12,928 bases of DNA from Roseiflexaceae bacterium UBA965. Lineage in GTDB: Bacteria; Chloroflexota; Chloroflexia; Chloroflexales; Roseiflexaceae. The notes beneath the pieces are model-generated. The model was not told the DNA's origin and did no database searches. It saw only the letters and a program-made list of their open reading frames with translations. Positions 1 to 7,030 of this stretch are shown one piece after another (positions within the stretch are counted from its first letter, which is position 1; every line of letters starts with the position of its first letter). The stretch lies in assembly GCA_002292925.1 (NCBI GenBank), contig DBCF01000198.1, forward strand, positions 2,983 to 15,910, given 5' to 3'. A program made the position numbers and the translations under genes.

Positions 1-72
1 GATGTAGCTCAGTGGTAGAGCAACTGTTTCGTAAACAGTAGGTCGTCGGTTCAACCCCGACTATCGGCTCCA
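1..72 (+). tRNA. tRNA-Thr (anticodon CGT), 5' end cut by window edge
   Basis: The D stem pairs GCTC (7-10) with GAGC (18-21). The anticodon stem is 23-27 with 35-39, around the seven-base loop TTCGTAA (28-34), which places anticodon CGT at 30-32; it reads ACG, threonine. The T stem is 45-49 with 57-61, with loop TTCAACC. The 3' acceptor strand is 62-68, the discriminator is T69, and CCA is encoded at 70-72. The 5' acceptor strand would need three more bases (expected GCC) to the left of position 1, so the gene is truncated only by the window. Confidence 0.95.
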
Positions 73-75
73 ATG

Positions 76-114
76 AAATACACAAGTGCAAAAATAATTT
101 GCACTTGTGTATTT
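76..114 (+). terminator. Hairpin terminator downstream of tRNA-Thr
   Basis: A perfect 17-bp inverted repeat (76-92 with 98-114) encloses the five-base loop AATAA. It begins three bases after the tRNA CCA. The left arm is preceded by A-rich sequence and the right arm ends in ATTT followed by GTTTAT, so it could act as a terminator on the + strand, probably for the tRNA. The symmetry means it could also work on the opposite strand. Confidence 0.7.
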
Positions 115-149
115 GTTTATACACGGCATACTGTAACCAAGGAGCTAAC

Positions 150-530
150 ATGTCTGATTTTTCACGCTTTCGCAAAGAAGAATTTTTGAGTCTCGAAACA
201 TATCGCAAAAACGGTGAAACCATCAAATCACCGATGTGGTTTGCCCAAGACAACGATGCGTTGTATTTGTGGACGATGGCGGATACCAGCAAAGTCAAAC
301 GTATCCGCAATAACCCGCACGTCAATATTGCTCCGTGTAAACGGATGGGTGAAGTGACTGGTGAATGGATGACTGCGCATGCCACCATTGATGATTCGCC
401 TATAATGGTGGCGCAGGTTGAAGCAATGTTACTCAAAAAAATCGGCTTGTTCTTTCGGATATTTCGCTTTATTGATGCAATCCGTGACCGTCAAAAAAAC
501 TCACATCGCATCTGTATTAAACTCAGCTGA
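150..530 (+). CDS. PPOX-class F420/flavin-dependent oxidoreductase family protein
   Basis: This 126-residue protein resembles the small split-barrel PPOX-class, F420-dependent family typified by mycobacterial Rv2061c. The N-terminal half carries the family pattern: a TYRKNGE strand turn, SPMWFAQDND, LYLWTMAD, then SKVKRIRNNP (residues 47-56) and the central strand leading to AHATI. The length is normal for the family. Such proteins bind F420 or FMN and act as reductases in the cytoplasm; the substrate here cannot be read from sequence. I place the start at ATG 150, because AAGGAG at 139-144 sits five bases upstream. The longer reading from 99 would begin inside the hairpin and lacks a ribosome site. 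It stands alone between the tRNA terminator and the promoter of the next gene and shows no clear functional link to the sugar genes. Confidence 0.85.
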   Translation: MSDFSRFRKEEFLSLETYRKNGETIKSPMWFAQDNDALYLWTMADTSKVKRIRNNPHVNIAPCKRMGEVTGEWMTAHATIDDSPIMVAQVEAMLLKKIGLFFRIFRFIDAIRDRQKNSHRICIKLS

Positions 531-532
531 CT

Positions 533-562
533 TTGACATCCGCGTCCGCTTCGTGGTACATT
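533..562 (+). promoter_or_regulatory. Sigma-70-like promoter for the Gfo/Idh-TIM barrel cluster
   Basis: A perfect -35 box TTGACA (533-538) is followed after 18 bases by TACATT (557-562), four of six matches to TATAAT. It begins two bases after the stop codon of the PPOX gene and would start transcription near 569, about 33 bases before the ATG at 602. Confidence 0.5.
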
Positions 563-582
563 CGCAGTGAACCCACTGTGAA
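561..582. promoter_or_regulatory. Operator-like dyad over the predicted transcription start
   Basis: A 22-bp dyad is centred at 571.5: TTC-x-CAGTG, four central bases, CACTG-x-GAA. Eight of the nine outer base pairs are symmetric, with the only break at 564/579. It overlaps the end of the predicted -10 box and the transcription start, where a repressor would be expected to bind. The regulator is not identified in this window. A small RNA hairpin in the 5' leader is an alternative reading. Confidence 0.4.
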
Positions 583-601
583 ATATACAAGGAGCGCAAC
601 G

Positions 602-1558
602 ATGCGAATTGGACTTATTGGAATCGGCGGGATTGCCGATGTATACCGCAAGGGATTGGCGCAGTACAATCAACCAATTACGGCAGTTTGTGACATCAAC
701 CAATCCCGTGTCGACCAAATCGCTCGTGCCGAAAATTGTGCCGGATATACCGATTACCGCGAAATGTTGGCCAAAGAAAATCTCGACGCCGTCTTTATTT
801 CGATTCCCCCCGGCGCTCACCAAAACCAAGTCATCGATGCCGTCAATGCCGGCGTGGCCATCTTTGTAGCCAAACCCGTCGGTCTCGACATCGATTTAGT
901 CGAGCGCACTCAAGCCGCCATCACCAAATCGGGTGTCATCAATCAAGTGGGCTACATGTCGCGCCATTCTGATATGGCCGCCAAAGCCCGTGAACTGATC
1001 GGCGACCGCAAAGTGGTGATGGGCCTCGGGCGCTTTATGGTGCGCATGCCTGCCGCCCACCCATGGTGGGGCAAACGAGCCTTGTGCGGTGGTCAAGTGA
1101 TTGAGCAGAGCACCCACCAATTCGATTTTTTACGCGACATCATGGGCGAAGTCACCGAAGTGCATGCCTATGGCCATCAAGGAGCCGGCGACGATATCGC
1201 CGACTTCGAAGATAGCACCATCGTCACCATGCGCTTTGCCAACGGCGGCATGGCCAATGTGGTCAGCACCAGCTGTACCGACGTGCCCGAGGGCTGTGGC
1301 TGGGAATTCACCGGCCGCGATTTGTACCTCAAAATGATTATGGACCTCGATTTGAGCGGCGTGATTGATGGTAAACCGGTCACCTATAAAGGCGAAGAAT
1401 CCGGCTATATTCGCCAAGTGGGGGAGTTTTTGACGGCTGTTAAAACTAAAAACCAAGCCATGATTCGGTCGTCGTATGCCGATGCCGTCAAAACCTTGAA
1501 GGTCACTATGGCCGCCGAACAATCAATGCAACAAGGTCGCCCGATTCGCTTGAGCTAA
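602..1558 (+). CDS. Gfo/Idh/MocA family oxidoreductase (NAD(P)-dependent sugar/cyclitol dehydrogenase)
   Basis: This 318-residue cytoplasmic protein has an N-terminal Rossmann fold with the dinucleotide loop GIGGIA (residues 7-12) and the strand AVCDIN, whose acidic residue suggests an NAD preference. The family lysine-proline motif appears as A90-K91-P92 rather than the usual E-K-P. The C-terminal domain has the expected catalytic pattern, E168-x-x-x-H172-x-x-D175. The start ATG 602 has AAGGAG (589-594) seven bases upstream; the longer frame to 533 would run through the promoter and has no ribosome site. The next gene, a TIM-barrel isomerase/epimerase, starts 20 bases after the stop. This pairing is typical of inositol catabolism (IolG with IolE/IolI) and of oxidation-elimination pathways such as levoglucosan degradation. 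The exact substrate is not readable. Confidence 0.9.
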   Translation: MRIGLIGIGGIADVYRKGLAQYNQPITAVCDINQSRVDQIARAENCAGYTDYREMLAKENLDAVFISIPPGAHQNQVIDAVNAGVAIFVAKPVGLDIDLVERTQAAITKSGVINQVGYMSRHSDMAAKARELIGDRKVVMGLGRFMVRMPAAHPWWGKRALCGGQVIEQSTHQFDFLRDIMGEVTEVHAYGHQGAGDDIADFEDSTIVTMRFANGGMANVVSTSCTDVPEGCGWEFTGRDLYLKMIMDLDLSGVIDGKPVTYKGEESGYIRQVGEFLTAVKTKNQAMIRSSYADAVKTLKVTMAAEQSMQQGRPIRLS

Positions 1559-1578
1559 GTGGAATTAAGGATAACAAA

Positions 1579-2400
1579 ATGAAAATCGGTACCCTACAAA
1601 ATGTACTCAATGAGCAATTAGGCAGCGCATTTTATCGTGCTGGTCAACTGGGCTTTGCTGGCATCGAGCTCGATTGGAGCAACCCCAGCGAGGCCTTGCC
1701 TGGCGGCAGCATGAGCCCTAGCATGCGTGCCATGATGGTGCTGACCGCCCGCAACAACAACGTCGAGATTGCCTCGGTGGCGGCCCACTTCCTCAACAAC
1801 GGCAATATTGCCAGCGCTGACAGTGCCGTGGTGAGTAGTGCCATGCTCAACATCCGCCGTGGCATCGAGTTGTGCCACGATATTGGTGCCAAAGTCTTGT
1901 TGGTGCCGTTTTTTTATCATGGTGAAATCGAGGGCGACGCTGGCATCGATCGCTTGACCCGCAATTTGGGCGCCTTGGCAGCCGAAGCCGCTAGCGCTGG
2001 CGTGACACTCGGCATCGAAAACACCTTGAGTGCTGTACAAAACGCCGCCGTCATCGATGCGGTCGGTTCGCCGGCAGTGGGCGTCTACTGGGACATGGCC
2101 AATGGCGTCGCTTGTGGCTACGATGCCGTCGCCGACGTACATACTTTGGGCAAACGCTTGGCCCAAGTGCATGCCAAAGAATTCGCCCACGACGGCGGTG
2201 TAGCGGGTACTCGGGCCAATCCCCGTTTTGATTTGCTCAACGCCAAACCCCTCGGCCAGGGCCAAATCCCCGTGCCTCAAATCGTGGCCGCGCTCAAATC
2301 GGTAGGCTACGATGGCTACATCGTGCTCGAAACTGGGCATTTTGGTGATCACCACGCCTCCGCCAAAGCCGCTGGTGACTACCTCAAATCACTGGTGTAA
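1579..2400 (+). CDS. Sugar phosphate isomerase/epimerase-like TIM-barrel protein (xylose isomerase-like)
   Basis: This 273-residue protein of the AP endonuclease 2/xylose-isomerase-like TIM-barrel superfamily is the size usual for IolE, IolI or levoglucosan-pathway lyase-type members. The probable divalent-metal ligands are all present: E147 in LGIEN, D172 in YWDMAN, H198 in VHAKE and E251 in VLET. Members catalyse isomerisation, epimerisation, dehydration or elimination on keto sugars and keto-inositols in the cytoplasm. The start ATG has a TAAGGAT ribosome site about eight bases upstream. It is probably co-transcribed with the dehydrogenase before it, whose keto product is its likely substrate (inference). 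An intrinsic-terminator-like hairpin follows its stop codon. Confidence 0.88.
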   Translation: MKIGTLQNVLNEQLGSAFYRAGQLGFAGIELDWSNPSEALPGGSMSPSMRAMMVLTARNNNVEIASVAAHFLNNGNIASADSAVVSSAMLNIRRGIELCHDIGAKVLLVPFFYHGEIEGDAGIDRLTRNLGALAAEAASAGVTLGIENTLSAVQNAAVIDAVGSPAVGVYWDMANGVACGYDAVADVHTLGKRLAQVHAKEFAHDGGVAGTRANPRFDLLNAKPLGQGQIPVPQIVAALKSVGYDGYIVLETGHFGDHHASAKAAGDYLKSLV

Positions 2401-2424
2401 GTAGGGCATTTGTTGGCAGATGGA

Positions 2425-2466
2425 GCGTACACAGGGCAATGCGAAGCGCACTGTGTACGCTTTTTT
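2425..2466 (+). terminator. Intrinsic terminator or attenuator between the two TIM-barrel genes
   Basis: A perfect 10-bp stem (2425-2434 with 2451-2460), with an inner four-bp stem (2440-2443 with 2447-2450), is followed directly by six T residues (2461-2466). This is the best-formed rho-independent terminator in the window. It ends only 19 bases before the ATG of the next gene, which leaves no obvious room for a separate promoter. Confidence 0.8.
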
Positions 2467-2485
2467 ACAAGAAAGAAGTAATTAC

Positions 2486-3286
2486 ATGCGAATTTCGTTT
2501 ATTACGGCGAATTATGTGGCCCGCGAAGTGGGTTACCATATGACCGAAGGTTGGATGCAGGGCGACAAGGCCGCCAACGATCATTACCGGCCCATCGATA
2601 CCTACGCCGCCCGCCTCGAGGAGTTGTTGGCGCTGATTAGCGACCAAGGCTATGACTCCGTCGATTTCTGGACGGCCCACCTGCATTGGTCGTGGGCCAC
2701 CCCTGACCACATCGAAACCGCCAGCATGTTGTTGGCCAAATACGGTCTGACCCCACTCTGTTACGGCGGTTATTTCGGCGATACCATCGAAGAATTCACC
2801 AAAGCCTGTGCTACGGCGAGTGCCGCGGGGATGCGTATTTTGGCGGGGTCGACGGCCATGCTCAAAAAAGATCGGGCTGCAGTAGTGGCCGTATTGCACC
2901 AGTACGATTGCAAGCTGGCCATCGAAAACCATCCGGGTGAAAAAACGCCCGCTGATATTTTGCAGCAAATCGGTGATGGTGCCGGCGGGCGCATCGGTAC
3001 TGCCCTCGACACCGGCTGGTGGGGTACCCAAGGCTATGATTCGGTGGCGGCGATTCACGAACTCTACCCACATATTTTGACCATGCACCTCAAGGACGTG
3101 CTGGCCGCTGGTGCCCACGATACGTGTCGCTTTGGCAAGGGCGTGGTGCCCATCGAAGCGTGTGTGCGCTTGTTGGCCGAAAAAGGCTATACCGGTCCCT
3201 TGGCGGTAGAGCATGAGCCCGACGCGTATGATCCCACACCCGATTGTGTCGCTATGCGCGATATGGTCACGGGCTGGTTGGCATAG
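2486..3286 (+). CDS. Second sugar phosphate isomerase/epimerase-like TIM-barrel protein
   Basis: This 266-residue xylose-isomerase-like TIM-barrel protein is only distantly similar to the one upstream. Probable metal ligands are E147 in AIENHP, D175 in ALDTGWW, H201 in MHLKD and E242 or E244 in VEHEP. I start it at ATG 2486, because its barrel strand (MRISFITANY) begins there; the frame extends to 2420 only through the terminator stem. The ribosome site is weak (AAGAAAGAAG upstream). Two different TIM-barrel proteins beside one Gfo/Idh enzyme suggest successive steps, for example elimination then hydration or isomerisation of a keto sugar (inference). Expression would need read-through of the hairpin at 2425-2466, or an unseen promoter. 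Confidence 0.88.
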   Translation: MRISFITANYVAREVGYHMTEGWMQGDKAANDHYRPIDTYAARLEELLALISDQGYDSVDFWTAHLHWSWATPDHIETASMLLAKYGLTPLCYGGYFGDTIEEFTKACATASAAGMRILAGSTAMLKKDRAAVVAVLHQYDCKLAIENHPGEKTPADILQQIGDGAGGRIGTALDTGWWGTQGYDSVAAIHELYPHILTMHLKDVLAAGAHDTCRFGKGVVPIEACVRLLAEKGYTGPLAVEHEPDAYDPTPDCVAMRDMVTGWLA

Positions 3287-3318
3287 GTCAGTAGCGTATG
3301 TGAATTGTGTGATAGTTA

Positions 3319-3350
3319 CGCCCCGTTCATTCGTTGTGATGAACGGGGCG
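3319..3350 (+). terminator. Hairpin closing the dehydrogenase/TIM-barrel cluster
   Basis: A perfect 12-bp, GC-rich stem (3319-3330 with 3339-3350) has an eight-base loop. It lies 32 bases after the stop at 3286. The following sequence is only G/T-rich, not a T run, so termination may be imperfect, but position and stability fit an end-of-operon structure. Confidence 0.6.
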
Positions 3351-3403
3351 TGGTGTGTTGTCTAAACAGTACGTGAAATGACACCTATCACAATAAATTC
3401 CCG

Positions 3404-3432
3404 TTGAGTTGGTAATTGATATGCGATAGGAT
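3404..3432 (+). promoter_or_regulatory. Candidate promoter of the ABC transporter operon
   Basis: TTGAGT (3404-3409), 17 bases, then TAGGAT (3427-3432) gives four of six matches in each box with ideal spacing. A leader of about 50 bases would follow, containing the small dyad TTGGTA (3437-3442) / TACCAA (3457-3462). The 200-bp gap between the clusters must hold a promoter for the downstream genes if the hairpin at 3319-3350 terminates, but this particular assignment is tentative. Confidence 0.3.
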
Positions 3433-3492
3433 GAAGTTGGTATATGGATTAGGTAGTACCAAGACAGATTCCAATAGAAGGAGAAGACAAAG

Positions 3493-5163
3493 GTGGTTAA
3501 TAAAACGAACCCATTTTGGCTCACGCTGTTGTGTGTCGTAATGTTACTGTTAGCGGCGTGTGGGAGCAATACGCCAACAGCATCTGAGCCGACTGCGCAA
3601 CCAGCCGCCGAGCCAACTGCAGCCTCTGAGCCGACCGCAGCACCTGAACCGACCGCAGCTCCCAAAGAGTATACGATCAAGATTATGACATGGCATGGTC
3701 CTGATAGTAACACGGGTTATTACAACGGGTACAAGCAAATCACCGATGATTATACTGCGGCACATCCCAATGTGAAATTTGAATTTGTCTATCAACCACT
3801 TGATGGTTACAAAGAGTTGTTAGACACTCAATTTGTATCAGGAAGCGCTCCAGATATTATTCAGATGCAACCGTGGATGTTTGGTGAGTATGCCAACAAA
3901 GGCGTCTTGTATAACCTGAATAATGCCTATAACGCCAAGAGCGCGTATTCCGAGGCTGCGCGGTGGATGGATACTTTCTCAGGTGGGGAAGCGTCGTTTG
4001 CCGGCGTACGATCTTCAAATAAATTTGGTGGCATCTTTTTTGTACCAAACGACAGCAATGCCACAATGTCAATTGGGCAACCGATGTTTTACAACAAAGA
4101 TTTGTTCAAAAAAGCCGGCCTTGATCCTGAGAAGCCACCACAGAACTGGGAAGAATACCGCACGGCGATGAAGGCACTCAAGCAAAGTGGGGTGATTCCT
4201 ATTGCGGCAGACAATGGTCGTTGGGTGGGTTGGTCATTGGGGCAAGTTGGCTATCAGTTTGGTGAAAAGTACGTCGACCAGTTTTATGATGCCAAGTATA
4301 CGAGTGGCAATCGCGGTGTTGAATATTATTGGGACAAAGTGTACGTCGCGTTGGCCAATGGACAACTCGAGAACGCCGACTATTATGTTGATATGCTGAC
4401 TATTTGGCAGGATTACGCACAATATTGGCAAGATGGTTGGACGGGTACTGCCGAAGCCGATGCACCTAATTTGTTTATGACTGGTCAAGCTGCAATGTTA
4501 CAAGCTGGGTTCTGGGACTTCCAAGGCTATTCAACATTGATTGGCGACAAATTTGCGTGGGGGATTTTTCCGGTACCAGTAATTACCTCAGCGACGTCCA
4601 AGTATGCCATTGGCAAATACAATGCTCCGGCTAATACACAAGATTATGGCTTTACGGTAAATGCCACAATCGAAAAAGACAAAGAGCTCGAAGCAGTGAT
4701 TGTCGACTTTTTGCAGTATTTCTCGAGTGTTGAAGCACAAACCAAGTATGTGAATACAGCCAAATCATTTTCTCCTGTTGAGGGTGTGCCCGTACCCGAC
4801 GAAATCAAAGGGTTTGTAAACCCGAGTGAAAAGGCGTCGGCAGTTGAAGTGGTTGGTTCGTCGTTTATTGAATGGGGAGATGGAGCGATTTGGCCAGGTC
4901 TGTCACAAGATTTCTTGATGGGCAAAATCAGTGTTGATGATTACAAAGCCAAAGTGGCCGAGTTATCACGTGAGGCATCAAAGAATTATGTGGCGGGGAT
5001 GATTGGTGCGGAAGGCTATGCGCCACAAATTACGGCAGCCGAGGCTAAACTCGCCGAAATGAAGGGTGATGGCAGTAACGAGTTGATGGTTAAATCACAA
5101 GAGACGACCATCGAAAACCTCAAATTGCGTCTCGAGATGATGCAAACCTATTTCAAGCCATAA
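3493..5163 (+). CDS. Carbohydrate ABC transporter substrate-binding lipoprotein (family 1)
   Basis: This 556-residue extracellular lipoprotein starts with a short charged N-terminus, a hydrophobic stretch (residues 8-20) and the lipobox L20-A21-A22-C23; C23 would carry the lipid anchor. Residues 32-55 form a flexible linker with four EPTA units. The mature part begins with YTIKIMTWHG and shows the features of family 1 (MalE/UgpB-like) sugar-binding proteins, including VYQPLDGYKELLDTQFVSG and the APDIIQMQPW strand. It is longer than the usual 400-450 residues; the extra length includes the linker and a charged helical C-terminal tail (about 515-556). The start is GTG 3493, with AAGGAG (3478-3483) nine bases upstream. 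It is the first gene of the importer operon and delivers substrate to the two permeases downstream. The ligand is probably an oligosaccharide (inference). Confidence 0.93.
   Translation: MVNKTNPFWLTLLCVVMLLLAACGSNTPTASEPTAQPAAEPTAASEPTAAPEPTAAPKEYTIKIMTWHGPDSNTGYYNGYKQITDDYTAAHPNVKFEFVYQPLDGYKELLDTQFVSGSAPDIIQMQPWMFGEYANKGVLYNLNNAYNAKSAYSEAARWMDTFSGGEASFAGVRSSNKFGGIFFVPNDSNATMSIGQPMFYNKDLFKKAGLDPEKPPQNWEEYRTAMKALKQSGVIPIAADNGRWVGWSLGQVGYQFGEKYVDQFYDAKYTSGNRGVEYYWDKVYVALANGQLENADYYVDMLTIWQDYAQYWQDGWTGTAEADAPNLFMTGQAAMLQAGFWDFQGYSTLIGDKFAWGIFPVPVITSATSKYAIGKYNAPANTQDYGFTVNATIEKDKELEAVIVDFLQYFSSVEAQTKYVNTAKSFSPVEGVPVPDEIKGFVNPSEKASAVEVVGSSFIEWGDGAIWPGLSQDFLMGKISVDDYKAKVAELSREASKNYVAGMIGAEGYAPQITAAEAKLAEMKGDGSNELMVKSQETTIENLKLRLEMMQTYFKP
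3586..3657 (+). repeat. EPTA-encoding repeat in the lipoprotein linker
   Basis: Four near-copies of GAGCCGACTGCA-type sequence encode Glu-Pro-Thr-Ala at residues 32, 40, 46 and 52 of the binding protein, separated by short Ala/Pro/Ser spacers. It forms a disordered tether between the lipid anchor and the binding domain. Such linkers are common in Chloroflexota lipoproteins and are the main taxonomic hint here. Confidence 0.8.
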
Positions 5164-5191
5164 TTAACGCGTTGTTGTAAGAATCCGTTTG

Positions 5192-5224
5192 ATGCAAGGC
5201 GAGTACACAAGACTCGCCTTGCAT
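5192..5224 (+). terminator. Intergenic hairpin between binding protein and permease genes
   Basis: A perfect 13-bp stem (5192-5204 with 5212-5224) has a seven-base loop, ACACAAG. There is no T run behind it. Hairpins at this place in sugar ABC operons (as between malE and malF) usually stabilise the binding-protein mRNA or partly terminate, so that the binding protein is made in excess over the permeases. That role is inferred by position. Confidence 0.6.
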
Positions 5225-5246
5225 AATTTGACCGATGAGGTTCAAG

Positions 5247-6176
5247 ATGGCGCATCAATCGGTGCCCCCGATCAGGCAAACGCCGCGCACCAAAAACAAA
5301 TGGCAGCGGCAAATGTGGGTGGGTTGGTTGTTTGTGGCACCTGCAATTGGTTTGAATTTGTTATTTGATTGGTATCCCATGATGGATGGTATCTATCGGT
5401 CGTTTTATCGTTGGGATGGGTATAGTACGGCGGTATATGTCGGCTTAGAGAACTTCCGCAAAATATTTAGTGACACAATATTTTGGACGGCAGTGACGAA
5501 CATGCTCTTTTTCCTGGTGATGAGTATTATTTTGATGATTCCGACGATTATTACGAGTGTGATCCTGTTTCGTATACGGCATATGCGCGCTCAATATATA
5601 TATCGCGTGTTGTTTTGTATTCCGATGGTGGTTCCATGGATGGTTATCATTTTGATGTGGCAATTTATGTATAACCCACAGTATGGTTTGTTTAATCGGT
5701 TTATCGAGCTGATTGGTATGCCTGATATGCAACAAACGTGGTTGGGGGATAGTGAACTGGTGAAGTGGTGTTTGGTCTTTATGGGGTTTCCATTTGTGAC
5801 CACAAACGCCGCACTTATTTATTTGGGCGGGTTGAAAAGTGTTTCCGAATCGGTGTGGGAAGCTGGTGCACTTGATGGGGTCGGCCCGCTACAAAAATTC
5901 TTTTATTTGGAGTTGCCATTAATTACGGGACAATTTAGTTTGAATTTAATTGGCACTATTACTGCCGCAATTACGGGATATACAACCCAGCTGGTGTTGA
6001 CCAAAGGTGGACCTGGGTTTGCGTCGATGGTGCCAGGCTTATATATGTATTTTTCGGCATTCAAAAGTCAAAAATATGGCTATGCATCGGCATTGGGAAT
6101 GGTAATGTTTGTGCTTTCTTTGGTTATCACACTCCTCAGTCTGAAGTTTTTTCAAAAAGAAGAGTCAGAATCATGA
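5247..6176 (+). CDS. Carbohydrate ABC transporter permease, MalF/UgpA type
   Basis: This 309-residue inner-membrane protein has about six transmembrane segments, the first near residues 24-41 (WVGWLFVAPAIGLNLLF). The cytoplasmic EAA loop that docks the ATPase is clear at residues 205-224: EAGALDG followed by a phenylalanine-rich helix and LELP. It pairs with the MalG-type permease encoded next, overlapping by ATGA at 6173-6176. I prefer ATG 5247 because GAGG (5237-5240) lies six bases upstream. ATG 5235 in the same frame adds four residues but has no ribosome site. No ATP-binding subunit gene is present in the window, so the transporter probably shares an MsmK/UgpC-type ATPase encoded elsewhere (known for many sugar importers; inferred here). 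Confidence 0.93.
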   Translation: MAHQSVPPIRQTPRTKNKWQRQMWVGWLFVAPAIGLNLLFDWYPMMDGIYRSFYRWDGYSTAVYVGLENFRKIFSDTIFWTAVTNMLFFLVMSIILMIPTIITSVILFRIRHMRAQYIYRVLFCIPMVVPWMVIILMWQFMYNPQYGLFNRFIELIGMPDMQQTWLGDSELVKWCLVFMGFPFVTTNAALIYLGGLKSVSESVWEAGALDGVGPLQKFFYLELPLITGQFSLNLIGTITAAITGYTTQLVLTKGGPGFASMVPGLYMYFSAFKSQKYGYASALGMVMFVLSLVITLLSLKFFQKEESES

Positions 6177-7021
6177 GCATAAACTTCTCCAAAATAGTGC
6201 GCCCATCTTATACAATTGCTGAATTTGCGAAACATGTGGTGATTGTTTTGGTCTGTGTGGCATTGCTATTTCCGTTGTTTTTGATGATTGTAATGTCGGT
6301 CAAAGACAAAGAACAAGTAGTATTTTCGTTTTTTACGATTCAGCCGCCATTTCATTTTGAAAATTATCTTGTTGCGTTCAGCTATATTTCACCGTTTATT
6401 ATGAATAGTGTCTGGATGGCGATCGGGTCAACTGTGCTCACGGTGGGTGTGACTGCGTTAGCGGGGTATGCCTTTGGCAAATTGGAATTCCCCTTTAAGA
6501 ATGTACTGTTTTGGATTTTATTTGCCAAAATGATGTTGCCTGGCATCATGAACCTCATCCCATCGTTTACATTGGCGTGGAAGTTGGGGATTTTGGATAC
6601 CTCGTTGCCGGTTATTTTGTTTTGTGCGGGGACATCGCAACCATTTTGGGTATTTGTGATGCGTACGTTTGTGGCACAACAACCGCAAGAATTATTTGAG
6701 TCAATGCGTATCGATGGTGCCAACGAATTGCAGATTTTTCGTTATTTGGCGATCCCGTTGCTCCGTCCGATGCTGGCACTGATGTCCATTAATGTGTTTG
6801 TATCAGTATGGAATGATTATATCTGGCCATTGGTGACGATTCAATCATTTGACAAACGTCCCTTGACTGTGGGGCTCGCATATTTAACATCGGCACATCC
6901 CGGTGATTATGGGATGTTGACTGCTGGGTATGTGATTGCGGCATTGCCGTTATTGGTGTTGTTTTTTATTTCGATGAAGCAATTTATCGAAGGATTAACC
7001 GCCGGTGCAATTAAGTTATGA
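6173..7021 (+). CDS. Carbohydrate ABC transporter permease, MalG/UgpE type
   Basis: This 282-residue membrane protein starts with a transmembrane segment at about residues 21-41, followed by the periplasmic-side region and five more hydrophobic segments. The EAA loop lies at residues 176-195 (ESMRIDGANE, then IFRYLAIP), where the usual Ala-Ala is Ser-Met; the conserved glycine at 182 is kept. The C-terminus FIEGLTAGAIK matches the conserved end of MalG-type proteins. Translation is coupled to the preceding permease by the ATGA overlap. The next gene follows after nine bases, so the importer and the catabolic genes are likely one transcript. Confidence 0.93.
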   Translation: MSINFSKIVRPSYTIAEFAKHVVIVLVCVALLFPLFLMIVMSVKDKEQVVFSFFTIQPPFHFENYLVAFSYISPFIMNSVWMAIGSTVLTVGVTALAGYAFGKLEFPFKNVLFWILFAKMMLPGIMNLIPSFTLAWKLGILDTSLPVILFCAGTSQPFWVFVMRTFVAQQPQELFESMRIDGANELQIFRYLAIPLLRPMLALMSINVFVSVWNDYIWPLVTIQSFDKRPLTVGLAYLTSAHPGDYGMLTAGYVIAALPLLVLFFISMKQFIEGLTAGAIKL

Positions 7022-7030
7022 GAGTGAACT

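Noticed and set aside
1..72. tRNA-Thr next to an accessory sugar locus, as a possible integration site of a genomic island
   Set aside because: No integrase gene is present, and I found no second copy of the tRNA 3' end as a direct repeat within the window. The tRNA also has its own hairpin terminator. A search of the flanking genome for a repeat of the 3' end would decide it.
1618..2355. Long open frame (245 codons) on the - strand opposite the first TIM-barrel gene
   Set aside because: It is antisense to a gene with clear family motifs and metal ligands, has low-complexity His/Gly/Ala composition, and arises from the codon bias of the + strand gene. The similar 249-codon frame at 2465-3214 was rejected for the same reason.
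3384..3430. CCTATC / GATAGG inverted repeat upstream of the lipoprotein gene
   Set aside because: The six-bp arms are 35 bases apart, too weak to claim an operator or loop without comparative data.
3327..3713. Open frame on the - strand over the intergenic region and lipoprotein start
   Set aside because: Its Gly/Ser/Val/Ala repeat is the reverse reading of the EPTA linker, and its other end reads through the hairpin at 3319-3350. No ribosome site supports it.
79..5211. The octamer TACACAAG shared by the hairpins at 76-114 and 5192-5224, with TACACA also in the hairpin at 2425
   Set aside because: It lies in the stem in one hairpin and partly in the loop in another, and the rest of the hairpins differ. 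An eight-base match is expected by chance in 13 kb, so I do not call a repeat family.
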